Shown: positions 1 to 8,492, counted from the stretch's first letter. The stretch is DNA of 44,637 nt from Lewinellaceae bacterium SD302 (GCA_002591745.1 PDLQ01000038.1:1-44637); one strand, 5' to 3'. Numbers and translations are program-made. The notes: generated by a model not told the origin, from the letters alone.

Positions 1-1
1 T

Positions 2-88
2 GCGGTGAACAACTTACGCAACAAGATGATTCATACCGTAATGGCGTGCTTAAGAAATGAGGTTATGTATGATGAAAATTATGCATAA
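2..88 (+). mobile_element. C-terminal end of an IS110-type transposase (partial, cut by window edge)
   Basis: An open frame enters from the left edge and stops with TAA at 86-88. It encodes 28 residues that include NNLRNKMIHTVMACLRN and then YDENYA. From memory, this pattern (LRNK, a hydrophobic helix, then YDxNY at the very end) is typical of the C-terminus of IS110/IS116/IS902-type DEDD transposases, which lack long terminal inverted repeats. Only the tail is visible, so family and intactness cannot be settled. The element would end somewhere between 88 and the repeat at 111-150, immediately before a polyprenyl synthase lacking a normal start codon. IS110 relatives are known to insert into palindromic repeats, which fits this position. 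Confidence 0.5.
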
Positions 89-110
89 ACACTTGCACAA
101 ACCATAGCAA

Positions 111-150
111 TCCAAAAGGCCGAAGGCTGTCTACCAGCCAGCGGCGTCCA
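111..150. repeat. Short palindromic repeat unit next to the IS end
   Basis: On the minus strand this stretch reads TGGACGCCGCTGG, then TAGACAGCCTTCGGCC, then TTTTGGA. It closely resembles units in the array at 1157-1376 (TGGGCGGCCGCTGGCC, TTGTAGATGCCTTCGGC, TTGTGGAC). The same repeat family therefore flanks the polyprenyl synthase on both sides. Confidence 0.6.
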
Positions 151-174
151 TTTTTTCGGAACAAAAATTAATTT

Positions 175-1155
175 ATCATCAAGAGCTCTACCGAACTCCG
201 GACCGATTTTCTTAATTATCTGAACGCCAATCCTTACCGCAAAGAACCGCTGGGGCTGTATGAACCAGTTGATTACATTCTGCAAATCGGGGGCAAGCGG
301 GTAAGACCCGTACTGGCTTTACTGGCCGGCCAGCTTTTTGACGCTGCACCAGAAGTGACCCTGCCCGTAGCCCAGGCCGTAGAGGTGTTTCACAACTTCA
401 CGTTGCTGCACGACGACATCATGGATGAATCCGACCTGCGCCGTGGTCAATTAACGGTACACAAAAAATGGGACGTCAATACGGGTATTCTGAGCGGTGA
501 CCTGATGCTGATCAAGGCTTACGAACAACTCTGTCTTTGCCCTACGGCCCACCGGATCCCGGAGATGCTTTGTGTCTTTAACGAAGTAGCTACGGGTGTC
601 TGTGAGGGCCAACAATACGACGTGGATTTCGAAACCCGCAGTGACGTAAGTATTCAGGAGTACATCCGGATGATTGAACTGAAGACGGCTGTGTTGCTGG
701 GTGGTGCATTGCAACTTGGTGCCCTGGCCGCCGATGCCCCGGCCGAGGATGCTCAGCACCTTTACGAATTCGGACGTCTGACGGGAATCGCCTTTCAGCT
801 TCAAGACGACTTGTTGGATACTTTCGGTACCACCGAGCAAATAGGTAAGCAGGTGGGTAATGACATCGTGCGGAACAAAAAGACTTTTCTGTATCTGCGG
901 GCACTGGAAATTGCGGAGACACTCCAAAAAGAATCCTTGCTCGGCTGGTTTGGCCTGACTCCGGATAATCCGACCCAAAAAGTAGCGGAAGTCACCGGGA
1001 TGATGCGCGAAATGGGCATCCCCGAGGAAGTCGCCAAGCTACGTGACCAGTACCAGTTGGAAGCCTACGAACACCTGAACGCGGTGCAAGTGAAAAAAGA
1101 AAAAAAACAGGCATTGATAGATTTAACGGAAAGCCTGCTGCTGCGCAGTAGCTAG
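175..1155 (+). CDS. Polyprenyl diphosphate synthase (trans-isoprenyl transferase), start codon unclear
   Basis: The product condenses isopentenyl diphosphate onto an allylic diphosphate to build a polyprenyl chain, probably the quinone side chain or a related lipid precursor. Counted from 175, it has GGKRVRP near residue 41, the first aspartate-rich motif DDIMD at about 80-84, and the second, DDLLD, at about 211-215. The length of about 326 residues is normal for the family. The frame is open only from 172, after a stop at 169, and holds no ATG, GTG or TTG before the conserved YILQIGGKR. Recognisable sequence begins around KSSTELRTDFLNYL at 181. The start given (ATC at 175) is only the edge of the open frame; GTG at 355 would delete the first catalytic lobe. 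Either the native 5' end was displaced by the adjacent IS110-like element and repeat, or there is a small frameshift near 170. Chain length cannot be inferred. Confidence 0.8.
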   Translation: MIKSSTELRTDFLNYLNANPYRKEPLGLYEPVDYILQIGGKRVRPVLALLAGQLFDAAPEVTLPVAQAVEVFHNFTLLHDDIMDESDLRRGQLTVHKKWDVNTGILSGDLMLIKAYEQLCLCPTAHRIPEMLCVFNEVATGVCEGQQYDVDFETRSDVSIQEYIRMIELKTAVLLGGALQLGALAADAPAEDAQHLYEFGRLTGIAFQLQDDLLDTFGTTEQIGKQVGNDIVRNKKTFLYLRALEIAETLQKESLLGWFGLTPDNPTQKVAEVTGMMREMGIPEEVAKLRDQYQLEAYEHLNAVQVKKEKKQALIDLTESLLLRSS

Positions 1156-1156
1156 A

Positions 1157-1376
1157 TGGACGCTCGGTTTCGCCTCGCTTTTTTGGACGGCCTCCGGCCT
1201 TGTGGACGTCGCTGCGCGACTCCTGGACGCTCGTGCCTCGCTTTTAGGATCAGGATCAAAGACCAAAGTTTCTGTCTTCGAAGAGTTAGCTATTCAACAA
1301 GATCGCTTCAGCGATCGTCCACAAAGGCGAAGCCCGTCCACAAGCCGAAGGCATCTACAAGGCCAGCGGCCGCCCA
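1157..1376. repeat. Array of short palindromic units punctuated by TGGAC/GTCCA
   Basis: The gap between the synthase and helicase stops is filled by small hairpins separated by a fixed word. TGGAC occurs at 1157, 1184, 1203 and 1224, each followed by a short palindrome such as GTCGC-TGC-GCGAC. The right half is inverted: a perfect hairpin GATCGCT-TC-AGCGATC at 1301-1316 is followed by GTCCA at 1317 and 1336, and then GGCC-AGC-GGCC. The whole array is a large imperfect inverted arrangement. It resembles REP-type intergenic repeats. It may also terminate transcription between the two convergent genes. Short open frames across it look like a by-product of composition. Confidence 0.7.
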
Positions 1377-1377
1377 C

Positions 1378-2664
1378 CTACCTTCTCATCATCGAGTACC
1401 ACTCCACGATTGCCGGGTCCACCATTACGTCTCTGGGCCGAATGGGACTACTCAGAATAATGCCATCCAGCGAGCGGCATCGACTGAGGGCGACGTAGGT
1501 TTGCCCGCTTTCGAAGGCTCCGCTGCCCAGGTCGATGACCACTTTGTCAAAGGTTTTTCCCTGAGCCTTGTGGATGGTGACGGCCCAGGCTAGTCGAACG
1601 GGTAGTTGTTTGAAAGTTCCGATGGACTCGGTACCGATCTCACCGGGTTTGCTCAGATCCATATTGTAACGGATAATGTCCCACTCTTCGTAACCAACTT
1701 CAATCTCGCGTTCCTGATCACCTTCGCCGGTAAGGATCATGATGGTTTCCGGTTTGCACTTGGTGATGGTCCCGATGGTGCCGTTGACGTAGCGTTTGTC
1801 GGTATCGTTACGCAATGTCATGACCTGGGCACCTTCTTTGAGTTGGATCGCCGCGTCGGTAGGGTAGAGGCGCTCCGGGAAATTACCCTTGATCTCGGCG
1901 AGGTAAGTATGAACCGGATTGACCAGGGCATCCAGTTCCTTGGCATTGATACTGTTGACTTTGGCATTACGGGCGGCCAGCGTCAGGTAGTTTTGGCCGC
2001 TGGTATCGTAATCTGGTTTGTGGCGCTGGTTGAGATCTTCCAGGTCGTCCATGTCGATGGTAGCATTGCGGATACCCTCCAGGAGACGAAGGAAATACCG
2101 ACTGTCCTGGCGGTAAACTTGTCGGAGTTCGATCATTTCCAGCTCGATGTCGTCCAGGCAGTCGGCGCTGAAGAAATACTGACTGGCGTAAGTCTCCCGA
2201 AAGTATAGTCGTTCGGCTTCGGAACTGACGACCGGCGGGAGTTGATAAAGATCGCCAAAGAAAACGATCTGTACGCCGCCAAAGGGCTCGGAGTTGCGGC
2301 GATTGATCTGCAGGCCGATGTTTATAGCGTCCATCACGTCGGCCCGCACCATACTGATCTCATCGATGATCAGTATTTCCATGGCTTCAAAAATGCGGTA
2401 GTTGCGGCGGTTGGGCTTCACGTCGTGGGGCTGCAACAAACGGGGCGGAAAGCCGAAGAAAGAATGAATCGTTTGTCCCTGTACGTTCAGGGCCGCTACG
2501 CCGGTAGGAGCCAGCACGACGCATTTGCGCTTGGTGGTTTGCCGGAAGATGCGCAGCAGAGTCGATTTACCCGTTCCGGCCCGGCCGGTAATGAACAGGT
2601 TGCTTCCTTCTTCCATCCGGTCCAACGCATAATTGAAATCGTCGGACAGGGTGATGGCGGTCAT
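1378..2664 (-). CDS. PIF1/RecD-like superfamily 1 DNA helicase
   Basis: An ATP-dependent 5'-3' DNA helicase of the PIF1/RecD2 type, probably acting in recombination or replication-fork repair in the cytoplasm. From the start chosen here, Walker A GRAGTGKST lies at about residues 27-35 and Walker B LIIDEISM at about 98-105. The motif III-like GDLYQLPPV follows. The C-terminal UvrD_C_2-type region carries VTIHKAQGKTFD and YVALSRCRSLDGI, both diagnostic of the family. The length of 428 residues matches compact bacterial PIF1-like helicases. The frame can be extended 16 residues to ATG 2712, but that stretch is encoded by a 14-bp tandem repeat (2669-2707), so ATG 2664 (MTAITLSDDF) is preferred. 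A copy of the 21-bp motif lies upstream at 2773-2793, in the same direction as the gene. Confidence 0.88.
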   Translation of the reverse strand: MTAITLSDDFNYALDRMEEGSNLFITGRAGTGKSTLLRIFRQTTKRKCVVLAPTGVAALNVQGQTIHSFFGFPPRLLQPHDVKPNRRNYRIFEAMEILIIDEISMVRADVMDAINIGLQINRRNSEPFGGVQIVFFGDLYQLPPVVSSEAERLYFRETYASQYFFSADCLDDIELEMIELRQVYRQDSRYFLRLLEGIRNATIDMDDLEDLNQRHKPDYDTSGQNYLTLAARNAKVNSINAKELDALVNPVHTYLAEIKGNFPERLYPTDAAIQLKEGAQVMTLRNDTDKRYVNGTIGTITKCKPETIMILTGEGDQEREIEVGYEEWDIIRYNMDLSKPGEIGTESIGTFKQLPVRLAWAVTIHKAQGKTFDKVVIDLGSGAFESGQTYVALSRCRSLDGIILSSPIRPRDVMVDPAIVEWYSMMRR

Positions 2665-2668
2665 TCGG

Positions 2669-2707
2669 ATTGAGAATTTATGATTGAGAATTTGAAATTG
2701 AGAATTC
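2669..2707. repeat. 14-bp tandem repeat, three copies, just 5' of the helicase start
   Basis: ATTGAGAATT begins at 2669, 2683 and 2697, giving an exact 14-bp period. It lies between the preferred start (2664) and the longer alternative start (2712). It could be a simple-sequence repeat or a set of binding sites; the sequence does not decide. Confidence 0.7.
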
Positions 2708-2772
2708 GCCAACTTGGCGCCTTCGTCCGTTCCGTAAATCTACGATTCATATCCTGGGCTGGGAAAGTTTCA

Positions 2773-2793
2773 GGCTATCAAAGTAGCAGTGCT
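2773..2793 (-). promoter_or_regulatory. 21-bp motif copy upstream of the helicase
   Basis: The minus strand reads AGCACTGCTACTTTG then ATAGCC, matching the consensus fully. It is oriented towards the helicase, 109 bp before the preferred start. It faces away from the copy at 2948-2968. Confidence 0.7.
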
Positions 2794-2947
2794 CATCTAT
2801 TGTAACAAGAAAAGTTGTGGTATTCGATAATCATCAAGGTAAGGTAGGAAGTTGGTTACATTGAGCAATGACCTTAGTCTAAGCGATGGTGCTGATAATA
2901 TGCCGACGCTCGCCGCCTGGTAAGTTTTCAGACAGGTTTCCCCTAAA

Positions 2948-2968
2948 AACTTTGCTACTTTGTTAGCC
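2948..2968 (+). promoter_or_regulatory. 21-bp motif copy upstream of ubiX
   Basis: Reads AACTTTGCTACTTTG then TTAGCC, matching the core and right half but degenerate in the left half. It is oriented towards ubiX, 62 bp before its ATG. With the copy at 2773 it forms an inverted pair around the divergent promoter region. The rest of the 2713-3030 gap shows nothing I recognise. Confidence 0.65.
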
Positions 2969-3030
2969 ATAAAATGACCGTATGCTGGCAGGTAGAACAA
3001 ACCACTTGGTCCTGAGGCCGTTACCCCCGT

Positions 3031-3594
3031 ATGCAAAAGCAAAAGATCGTACTGGCCATAGCAGGCAGCAGTGGAAGCATCTACGCCAAAGTGATGATGG
3101 ACCGTTTAGTGGAACTTAAGGACCAATGGGAAGCCGTAGGCGTGGTGATGACCGATAATGGCCGCTACAACTGGGAGCTGGAATTAGGGAACAAGGACTA
3201 CGAGAATTATCCTTTCGATTTTTACGAGAAGAAGGACTGGCACGCGCCATTCGCTTCGGGCTCAGCCCGTTATGGAGCCATGTTGGTTTGTCCCTGTAGC
3301 ATGGGCTTGCTGGGTAGGATCAACGCCGGAATCAGCAATGACCTGATCACCCGCGCCGCCGACGTCATCCTGAAAGAACGACGCAAGCTGGTAATGATCC
3401 CCCGGGAGACACCACTCAGCCTGATTCATTTACGCAATATGACTTCTTTGACTGAAGCCGGTGCTATTATCTGCCCGGCTATCCCGAGTTTTTACGGCGG
3501 AGCAACTGGCCCGGAAGAACTGGCCGCTACGGTCGTGGACCGCGCTTTGGAACTGGCGGGAATAGAGGTAAGCGGTACTTACCGCTGGGGCTGA
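3031..3594 (+). CDS. ubiX: UbiX flavin prenyltransferase
   Basis: Transfers a dimethylallyl group to FMN to make prenylated FMN, the cofactor of UbiD-family decarboxylases. The N-terminal Rossmann-type nucleotide loop AGSSGSIYAKVMMDRL lies at residues 11-26. The family hallmarks VCPCSMGLLGRI, ISNDLITRAADVILKERRKLV, and IPRETPLSLIHLRNMTSLTEAGA are all present in order. The 187-residue length is normal. The ATG at 3031 follows a cytosine run (CCCCCGT). A UbiD-type enzyme is encoded at 37065-38891 in this window and is a plausible client, though the two genes are not adjacent. The neighbouring polyprenyl synthase fits a quinone pathway. The 21-bp motif copy 62 bp upstream suggests its regulation. 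Confidence 0.92.
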   Translation: MQKQKIVLAIAGSSGSIYAKVMMDRLVELKDQWEAVGVVMTDNGRYNWELELGNKDYENYPFDFYEKKDWHAPFASGSARYGAMLVCPCSMGLLGRINAGISNDLITRAADVILKERRKLVMIPRETPLSLIHLRNMTSLTEAGAIICPAIPSFYGGATGPEELAATVVDRALELAGIEVSGTYRWG

Positions 3595-3791
3595 GAAATT
3601 TCTGACAAACGCGTTTTTTCACCGCTGCCCGTCATTTCGTTAAAAATCCGTTAAGGCTCGCTATGGCAACCAACTAAATCCCCGTTTGCAAAATCTTAAT
3701 AGGGTAACGAACGCATCACGAACCGTTACGTTTCAACGAATGAGAATTTAGCGACTTTTTATTTTATCCCCCTCAAGAAATCTACACCAGT

Positions 3792-5291
3792 ATGAACAAG
3801 TTTTTTGGCATTTTACTGGCCTCCATTTTAGGGGCCGTCGTCGCCCTGGGTGGCGCCTACTATTTGGGTTTTGGCCAGCAGGTCAAAGTCATTAAGCAGC
3901 AGGAAGCTGCCCCGATGGCTCAATTATCAAATTACGTCACGCCGGCTGACGGTTCGATGATCCCGGAAGCCGGATTTTCGATGGCTGCGGAAAAGGCATT
4001 ACCCGCCGTTGTACACATTAAGGCTGCGCGCAGGGCTACGGCTGGCCGTGGCGGTTTAGACCCGGATCAGATACCACCGATGTTTCGTGACTTCTTCGGC
4101 CCCGGTAACGGCGGCGGACAGCAAGGAGAAGCACCTCTTCAACGCGGCTCGGGTTCCGGGGTGATCATCAGTGCTGATGGCTACATAGTTACCAACAACC
4201 ACGTGGTGGAAGAGGCTGAAGAACTGGAAGTTGTACTCAACGATCAACGTACTTACGACGCTACCGTGATCGGCGTTGACCCGACCACCGACGTAGCCCT
4301 CATTAAAATTGAGGAAAGTGGTCTACCCACCGTGAAATTTGCCGATTCCGATCAGGTACGTATTGGGGAATGGGTGGTAGCCGTGGGTAATCCCTTCAGC
4401 CTCACCAGTACCGTTACCGCCGGCATCGTGTCCGCCAAGGGACGTAGTATCGATATTCTTCGTGAAAAGAGCCGCTACGCCATCGAATCCTTCATACAGA
4501 CGGATGCCGTGGTCAATCCCGGCAATTCCGGAGGTGCGTTGGTGAATATTAACGGAGATTTGGTAGGCATTAATACTGCCATCAGCTCGCCTACTGGTGT
4601 CTTTGCCGGCTATAGCTTTGCCGTACCGAGCAAGATCGTTTCCAAAGTGGTACAGGATTTGCGTGAATACGGCGTGGTACAGCGTGGCTATCTGGGGGCT
4701 GGCATTGTTGAATTGAACAAAGCCGCAGCCGAAGAATTCGCCACCGATCGGGAAACCGGCGTTTACATCCGTAGTGTTTCTCCAAATAGTGCCGCCGAAG
4801 AGGCCGGATTGGAAAAGGGTGATATTGTATTAGAGGTTGACGGTGTCACGACTTTACGCAATAGTGAGTTGCTTGAGCAACTGGGCCGTCGCCGACCCGG
4901 TGATGCTGTTGCACTAACTATTGAACGAGATGGCAAAGAGCAAGTTATTACCGCTACTTTGAAGAATCAGGTCGGTAACACCGACGTAGTTACTGCGGAA
5001 ACCAAGCCGGCTTTTTACGATCGTCTGGGTGCCGAACTGGGTGTACTGACGCCCGAAGGGGCCGAAGAATACGGTGTAGATGGAGGCGTGCAGGTACTGC
5101 GTTTGCGTGAAGGACTCCTGAGCGAGCAAACCCGCATCCGCGAAGGCTTCGTTATCACTAAAATCGACGATGAACCAGTGAATGATATCGAGGATATCGA
5201 AAAATTACTGGCTACCCGCGAAGGCGCGGTCATGCTGGAAGGTAAATACCCCGGAGATGAGCGGACGCTTCGCTACGGTCTTGGCTTGTAA
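3792..5291 (+). CDS. DegQ/HtrA-type periplasmic serine protease with two PDZ domains
   Basis: An envelope quality-control protease. An N-terminal membrane or signal segment (residues 1-27, FFGILLASILGAVVALGGAYY) is followed by a trypsin-like domain. Its catalytic triad is readable as H137 (TNNHVV), D167 (TTDVAL) and S246 (GNSGG). Two PDZ domains follow at about residues 295-390 and 405-495; the second is more divergent. The 499-residue length is normal for Bacteroidota homologues. The 197-bp upstream gap contains two CGTTAA words five bases apart (CGTTAAAAATCCGTTAA), which could be part of a stress-sigma or regulator site (inference). The gene converges on fumC and shares a bidirectional terminator with it. 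Confidence 0.92.
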   Translation: MNKFFGILLASILGAVVALGGAYYLGFGQQVKVIKQQEAAPMAQLSNYVTPADGSMIPEAGFSMAAEKALPAVVHIKAARRATAGRGGLDPDQIPPMFRDFFGPGNGGGQQGEAPLQRGSGSGVIISADGYIVTNNHVVEEAEELEVVLNDQRTYDATVIGVDPTTDVALIKIEESGLPTVKFADSDQVRIGEWVVAVGNPFSLTSTVTAGIVSAKGRSIDILREKSRYAIESFIQTDAVVNPGNSGGALVNINGDLVGINTAISSPTGVFAGYSFAVPSKIVSKVVQDLREYGVVQRGYLGAGIVELNKAAAEEFATDRETGVYIRSVSPNSAAEEAGLEKGDIVLEVDGVTTLRNSELLEQLGRRRPGDAVALTIERDGKEQVITATLKNQVGNTDVVTAETKPAFYDRLGAELGVLTPEGAEEYGVDGGVQVLRLREGLLSEQTRIREGFVITKIDDEPVNDIEDIEKLLATREGAVMLEGKYPGDERTLRYGLGL

Positions 5292-5315
5292 AAGCCAGGT
5301 GACCAATAAGCTGTA

Positions 5316-5351
5316 AAAAGGGGCACAAGTGATTTCACTTGTGCCCCTTTT
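5316..5351. terminator. Bidirectional intrinsic terminator
   Basis: A perfect 17-bp inverted repeat, AAAAGGGGCACAAGTGA against its complement at 5335-5351, has an A run on the left and a T run on the right. It can stop transcription from both the protease gene and fumC, which converge here. Confidence 0.93.
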
Positions 5352-5381
5352 GATTGGTGTTCTTAGCAGCTTTTTACCTCA

Positions 5382-6764
5382 CTACACCATATCCTCCGGC
5401 CGGACCCACTCGTCAAATTGCTCGGCGGTCAGATAGCCCAGGGAGAGGGCGGCTGCTTTCAAGGTAGTCTCTTCCTTGTAGGCTTTTTTGGCAATTTCAG
5501 CGGCTTTATCGTAACCGATCCTGGTGTTCAGGGCCGTGACCAGCATCAGGCTGTTGTCCACCAACTCCTTGATCCGGCCGCGGTTGGGCTGGATACCGGC
5601 GGCGCAGTTCTCCTCGAAGCTGCGGCAGGCATCACCGATCAGGCGGGCGCTCATCAGGAAGTTGAAGATCATCATCGGCTTGAAGACGTTCAGTTCAAAG
5701 TGGCCGGTGCTGCCGCCTACGGTGATCGCTACGTCATTACCCATTACTTGGGCCATGGCCATGGTCAACGCCTCGCACTGGGTCGGGTTCACTTTGCCGG
5801 GCATGATGGAAGAGCCGGGCTCATTGGCCGGGATCACGATCTCCCCGATGCCGGAACGTGGTCCGCTGGACAACATCCGGATATCGTTGCCGATCTTCAT
5901 CAGACTTACCGCTACCGTTTTCAGGGCGCCGTGGGCTTCTACAATGGCATCGTGGGCAGCCAGGGCTTCAAATTTGTTTTCAGCGGTGATGAAAGGGTAG
6001 CCAGTGGCCTCGGCTATCTCCTTGGCCACGTGTACGGCGTAGCCTTCCGGTGTATTCAGTCCGGTACCGACGGCGGTGCCGCCCAGGGCCAGCTCGCTCA
6101 GGTGGTCAAGGGTATTGCGGATCGCTTTAAGGCCATGGTTCAGCTGACTGACGTAGCCGCCGAATTCTTGTCCCAGCGTCAAGGGCGTGGCGTCCATAAA
6201 GTGAGTCCGGCCGATCTTGACGATCTCGGCCATTTCTTTCGCTTTCTTATCCAGGGTGTCCCGCAATTGCTCGATACCGGGAATGGTGTTTTCCAGCAGT
6301 ATTCCGTAAGCCGCAATGTGCATGGCGGTAGGGAAAGTATCGTTGCTCGACTGCGATTTATTCACGTCGTCGTTGGGGTGCAGGGCTTTCTTTTCGTCGG
6401 TCAGACTACCGCCTTGCAGGACGTGCCCACGGTTGGCGATCACCTCATTGACGTTCATATTTGACTGGGTGCCGGAGCCGGTCTGCCAGACGACCAGTGG
6501 AAACTCGTCGTCCAGCTGGCCCGCCAGAATTTCCTCTGCTACTTTGTTAATCAAATCAGATTTTTCCTGAGCCAATACGCCTAATGCAGCATTGGTCCTG
6601 GCAGCGGATTTCTTCAGAATGGCGAAGGCCCGCACGATCTCAATCGGCATGCGCTGTCCACCGATTTTAAAATTCTGGCTGCTGCGCTGGGTCTGGGCTC
6701 CCCAGTAACGTTCGGCGGGTACCTCTACGTAGCCAATGGAGTCTTTCTCTTGACGGGTTTTCAT
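5382..6764 (-). CDS. fumC: Class II fumarate hydratase
   Basis: Catalyses reversible hydration of fumarate to malate in the TCA cycle; a cytosolic homotetramer in known members. The aspartase/fumarase signature [11 protein letters not shown] is at residues 317-327, with the mobile-loop catalytic serine in it. The other catalytic residue is T187-H188 in [17 protein letters not shown]. The substrate-binding [14 protein letters not shown] is at about 95-108. The 460-residue length is typical of class II enzymes. The start at [16 protein letters not shown] agrees with the usual N-terminus. A motif copy (6803-6823) lies 38 bp upstream in gene orientation, and a possible TATCTTCG box sits between it and the start. 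Confidence 0.96.
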   Translation of the reverse strand: MKTRQEKDSIGYVEVPAERYWGAQTQRSSQNFKIGGQRMPIEIVRAFAILKKSAARTNAALGVLAQEKSDLINKVAEEILAGQLDDEFPLVVWQTGSGTQSNMNVNEVIANRGHVLQGGSLTDEKKALHPNDDVNKSQSSNDTFPTAMHIAAYGILLENTIPGIEQLRDTLDKKAKEMAEIVKIGRTHFMDATPLTLGQEFGGYVSQLNHGLKAIRNTLDHLSELALGGTAVGTGLNTPEGYAVHVAKEIAEATGYPFITAENKFEALAAHDAIVEAHGALKTVAVSLMKIGNDIRMLSSGPRSGIGEIVIPANEPGSSIMPGKVNPTQCEALTMAMAQVMGNDVAITVGGSTGHFELNVFKPMMIFNFLMSARLIGDACRSFEENCAAGIQPNRGRIKELVDNSLMLVTALNTRIGYDKAAEIAKKAYKEETTLKAAALSLGYLTAEQFDEWVRPEDMV

Positions 6765-6802
6765 CTGGTCGGAATTTTGGGCGAAGATACGTGGGAGGTT
6801 TT

Positions 6803-6823
6803 GGACTTCAAAGTAGCAGTGCT
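6803..6823 (-). promoter_or_regulatory. 21-bp motif copy upstream of fumC
   Basis: The minus strand reads AGCACTGCTACTTTG then AAGTCC. It lies 38 bp before the fumC start, in the same direction. The remainder of the 6765-6978 gap shows nothing else recognisable. Confidence 0.7.
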
Positions 6824-6978
6824 TGACATCGGTAGCTTCCAGACCTGGAAAAGCGATCTATACTGAGTCATTTGTCTCGAAAACCGAACAATCTTTCAGT
6901 GTACTCCTATGATCCGTAGTTCTTGTTTCTAATTAAAGAGATCCTGTATCATTACCCTTTAATAAACCGCCATAAATC

Positions 6979-8361
6979 CTATTTAGGAGGAGAGGTTGGA
7001 ATCTCCATGTCTACAATGCGCTGCATTTTTTCGTAGGTCTCATCCAGTCCTCTCAGAGCATGCGCAACTTCTTTATTCAGCTGGGCAATGTAGCCGGCCT
7101 TCGCTACTTCCAGTTTCTTGATTTGTGCCCAATAAGATGGCGTGTCGTGAGACCATGCTATACAATGGTATCTAGGCCCGCGACGAATACACTTTTCCTC
7201 ATAGTAGTGCCAGTTGTTTGGAGGGGTAATGATGTGGTCGTGAGTTATAACATCTTCAAAATATACCAGCGGCCCCCAGAAATTACGCCTGCGCAGAAAG
7301 TCGGTCACTTTACTACGTCGGTATGCTTCAGCTTCGGTCCGGACTTTTTTCAGAATTTTCATCTCCCTTGCGGCGGCACTCTTAAATGCGTTATAGAAAG
7401 ACTTGAATTTTTCATCGTCTTTTCCTCTGTACCACTCTGCACGCTCTTGCATAATTGCCAGGTAAGCAGCCATTACAAAAGCCAGGTAAAGCACTCGGTC
7501 AGGGTGCCTTTCATCCTCTTGAACCACGCTGACCAAGCGGAGACTCTTGGCATAAATTGAGTTCAGTTGCTCAATGGTTCTCGCTCCATTGTTGTAATCA
7601 TCTAATTTTCGCTGATACTCATTGAATTCGACTCGTATTTTCTGGCGATAAACTTCACGGGCCTGGATTTTGAGTGCTTCCCTGAGTTGCTCGTAGGTCA
7701 GTGCTGCCTGTTCTCCGATTGGATTGAAAATTCCTAATTGCTGCAATGCCCAGCTCATGGCCTTGCTACCGAATTCAGTAGCAGCTCCGCTGAGTAATCC
7801 GGTAAGGATCGTAGAAGCGATGATTGCGGTTGAAATGATCTCTGCCTGAGTATTTGCTTCGGAAGGTATTTCTTTTGGTGAAAACTCCTCCCAGAGTTTA
7901 CTATTGGATATTGTTCGGATTTTCTCTTCCGCAACTTTATCCTCCAGTGGCGAGTAGTAGAACGTACCGTCTATTATACGTTTGTCGTTGAAATAAAAGC
8001 ACAACTTAGCGTGATTTGTACTTCGTATCAGGGTCAACGTTCCTGACGGCAAAAGACCGTCTTCCGCTACCAAGTGCAATTCATCGGGCCTTACTTTCTC
8101 TTCATCTTTAAGCAGTGGCATATATGCCTCCGCGATGGATGAGAAAATAGCTAGCTGATCGGCAGAAAGCGAGAAAAATTGATCGGCGGAAGTCGTGACC
8201 GCTAAATGGTGATCTTCGGATTGGGTGAAAAGGTAAGACCTGATGGCCATGTCGTCATAAGGAAAGATGTATTCCTTGGGAACCTGGGCCCACTTTCTTT
8301 CCACATAGTCCTGCGCGTTTACATTGTCGCTGAATTCAGCAAATAAAACACTAATATTCAT
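6979..8361 (-). CDS. Unrecognised protein with a helical core resembling Cry delta-endotoxin domain I
   Basis: A 460-residue protein without signal peptide or T9SS tail. I do not recognise it with certainty. Residues 1-165 look like a mixed alpha/beta domain. Residues 174-193 form one hydrophobic helix (IISTAIIASTILTGLLSGA). Residues 222-350 form a run of long amphipathic helices that includes YEQLREALKIQAREVYRQK and then a central apolar helix, VLYLAFVMAAYLAIMQERAEW (290-310). That order and spacing recalls domain I of three-domain Cry toxins, where a central helix with AANLHL-type sequence is surrounded by amphipathic helices. A cysteine/histidine-containing segment (365-405) and a final coiled helix (410-450) follow. 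No Cry beta domains are visible, so it would be at most a pore-former-like protein. It is preceded by a terminator and seems to be transcribed alone. Confidence 0.4.
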   Translation of the reverse strand: MNISVLFAEFSDNVNAQDYVERKWAQVPKEYIFPYDDMAIRSYLFTQSEDHHLAVTTSADQFFSLSADQLAIFSSIAEAYMPLLKDEEKVRPDELHLVAEDGLLPSGTLTLIRSTNHAKLCFYFNDKRIIDGTFYYSPLEDKVAEEKIRTISNSKLWEEFSPKEIPSEANTQAEIISTAIIASTILTGLLSGAATEFGSKAMSWALQQLGIFNPIGEQAALTYEQLREALKIQAREVYRQKIRVEFNEYQRKLDDYNNGARTIEQLNSIYAKSLRLVSVVQEDERHPDRVLYLAFVMAAYLAIMQERAEWYRGKDDEKFKSFYNAFKSAAAREMKILKKVRTEAEAYRRSKVTDFLRRRNFWGPLVYFEDVITHDHIITPPNNWHYYEEKCIRRGPRYHCIAWSHDTPSYWAQIKKLEVAKAGYIAQLNKEVAHALRGLDETYEKMQRIVDMEIPTSPPK

Positions 8362-8423
8362 GATGATATATTTGTAATTAATTTAATATTTCATAGGGTC
8401 TGAAAATAGATGTTTCGTTGAAA

Positions 8424-8457
8424 AGCTACGCTTCCTCACGATGTAAGGAGCGTAGCT
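8424..8457 (-). terminator. Intrinsic terminator downstream of the T9SS type A protein gene
   Basis: On the minus strand the arm AGCTACGCT pairs with AGCGTAGCT (9 bp, extended by further imperfect pairs) and is followed by TTTT. It sits in the 131-bp gap after the 8493-9725 gene and separates it from the next minus-strand gene. Confidence 0.75.
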
Positions 8458-8492
8458 GGTCAAATCCTCCTAATAATAAACAGCTTGAATTT

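Noticed and set aside
1156..1593. An open frame across the palindromic array and helicase 3' end
   Set aside because: Its peptide follows the repeat composition and overlaps the well-supported helicase on the other strand.
5418..6464. Long open frame opposite fumC
   Set aside because: A shadow of fumC codon structure with no family features.
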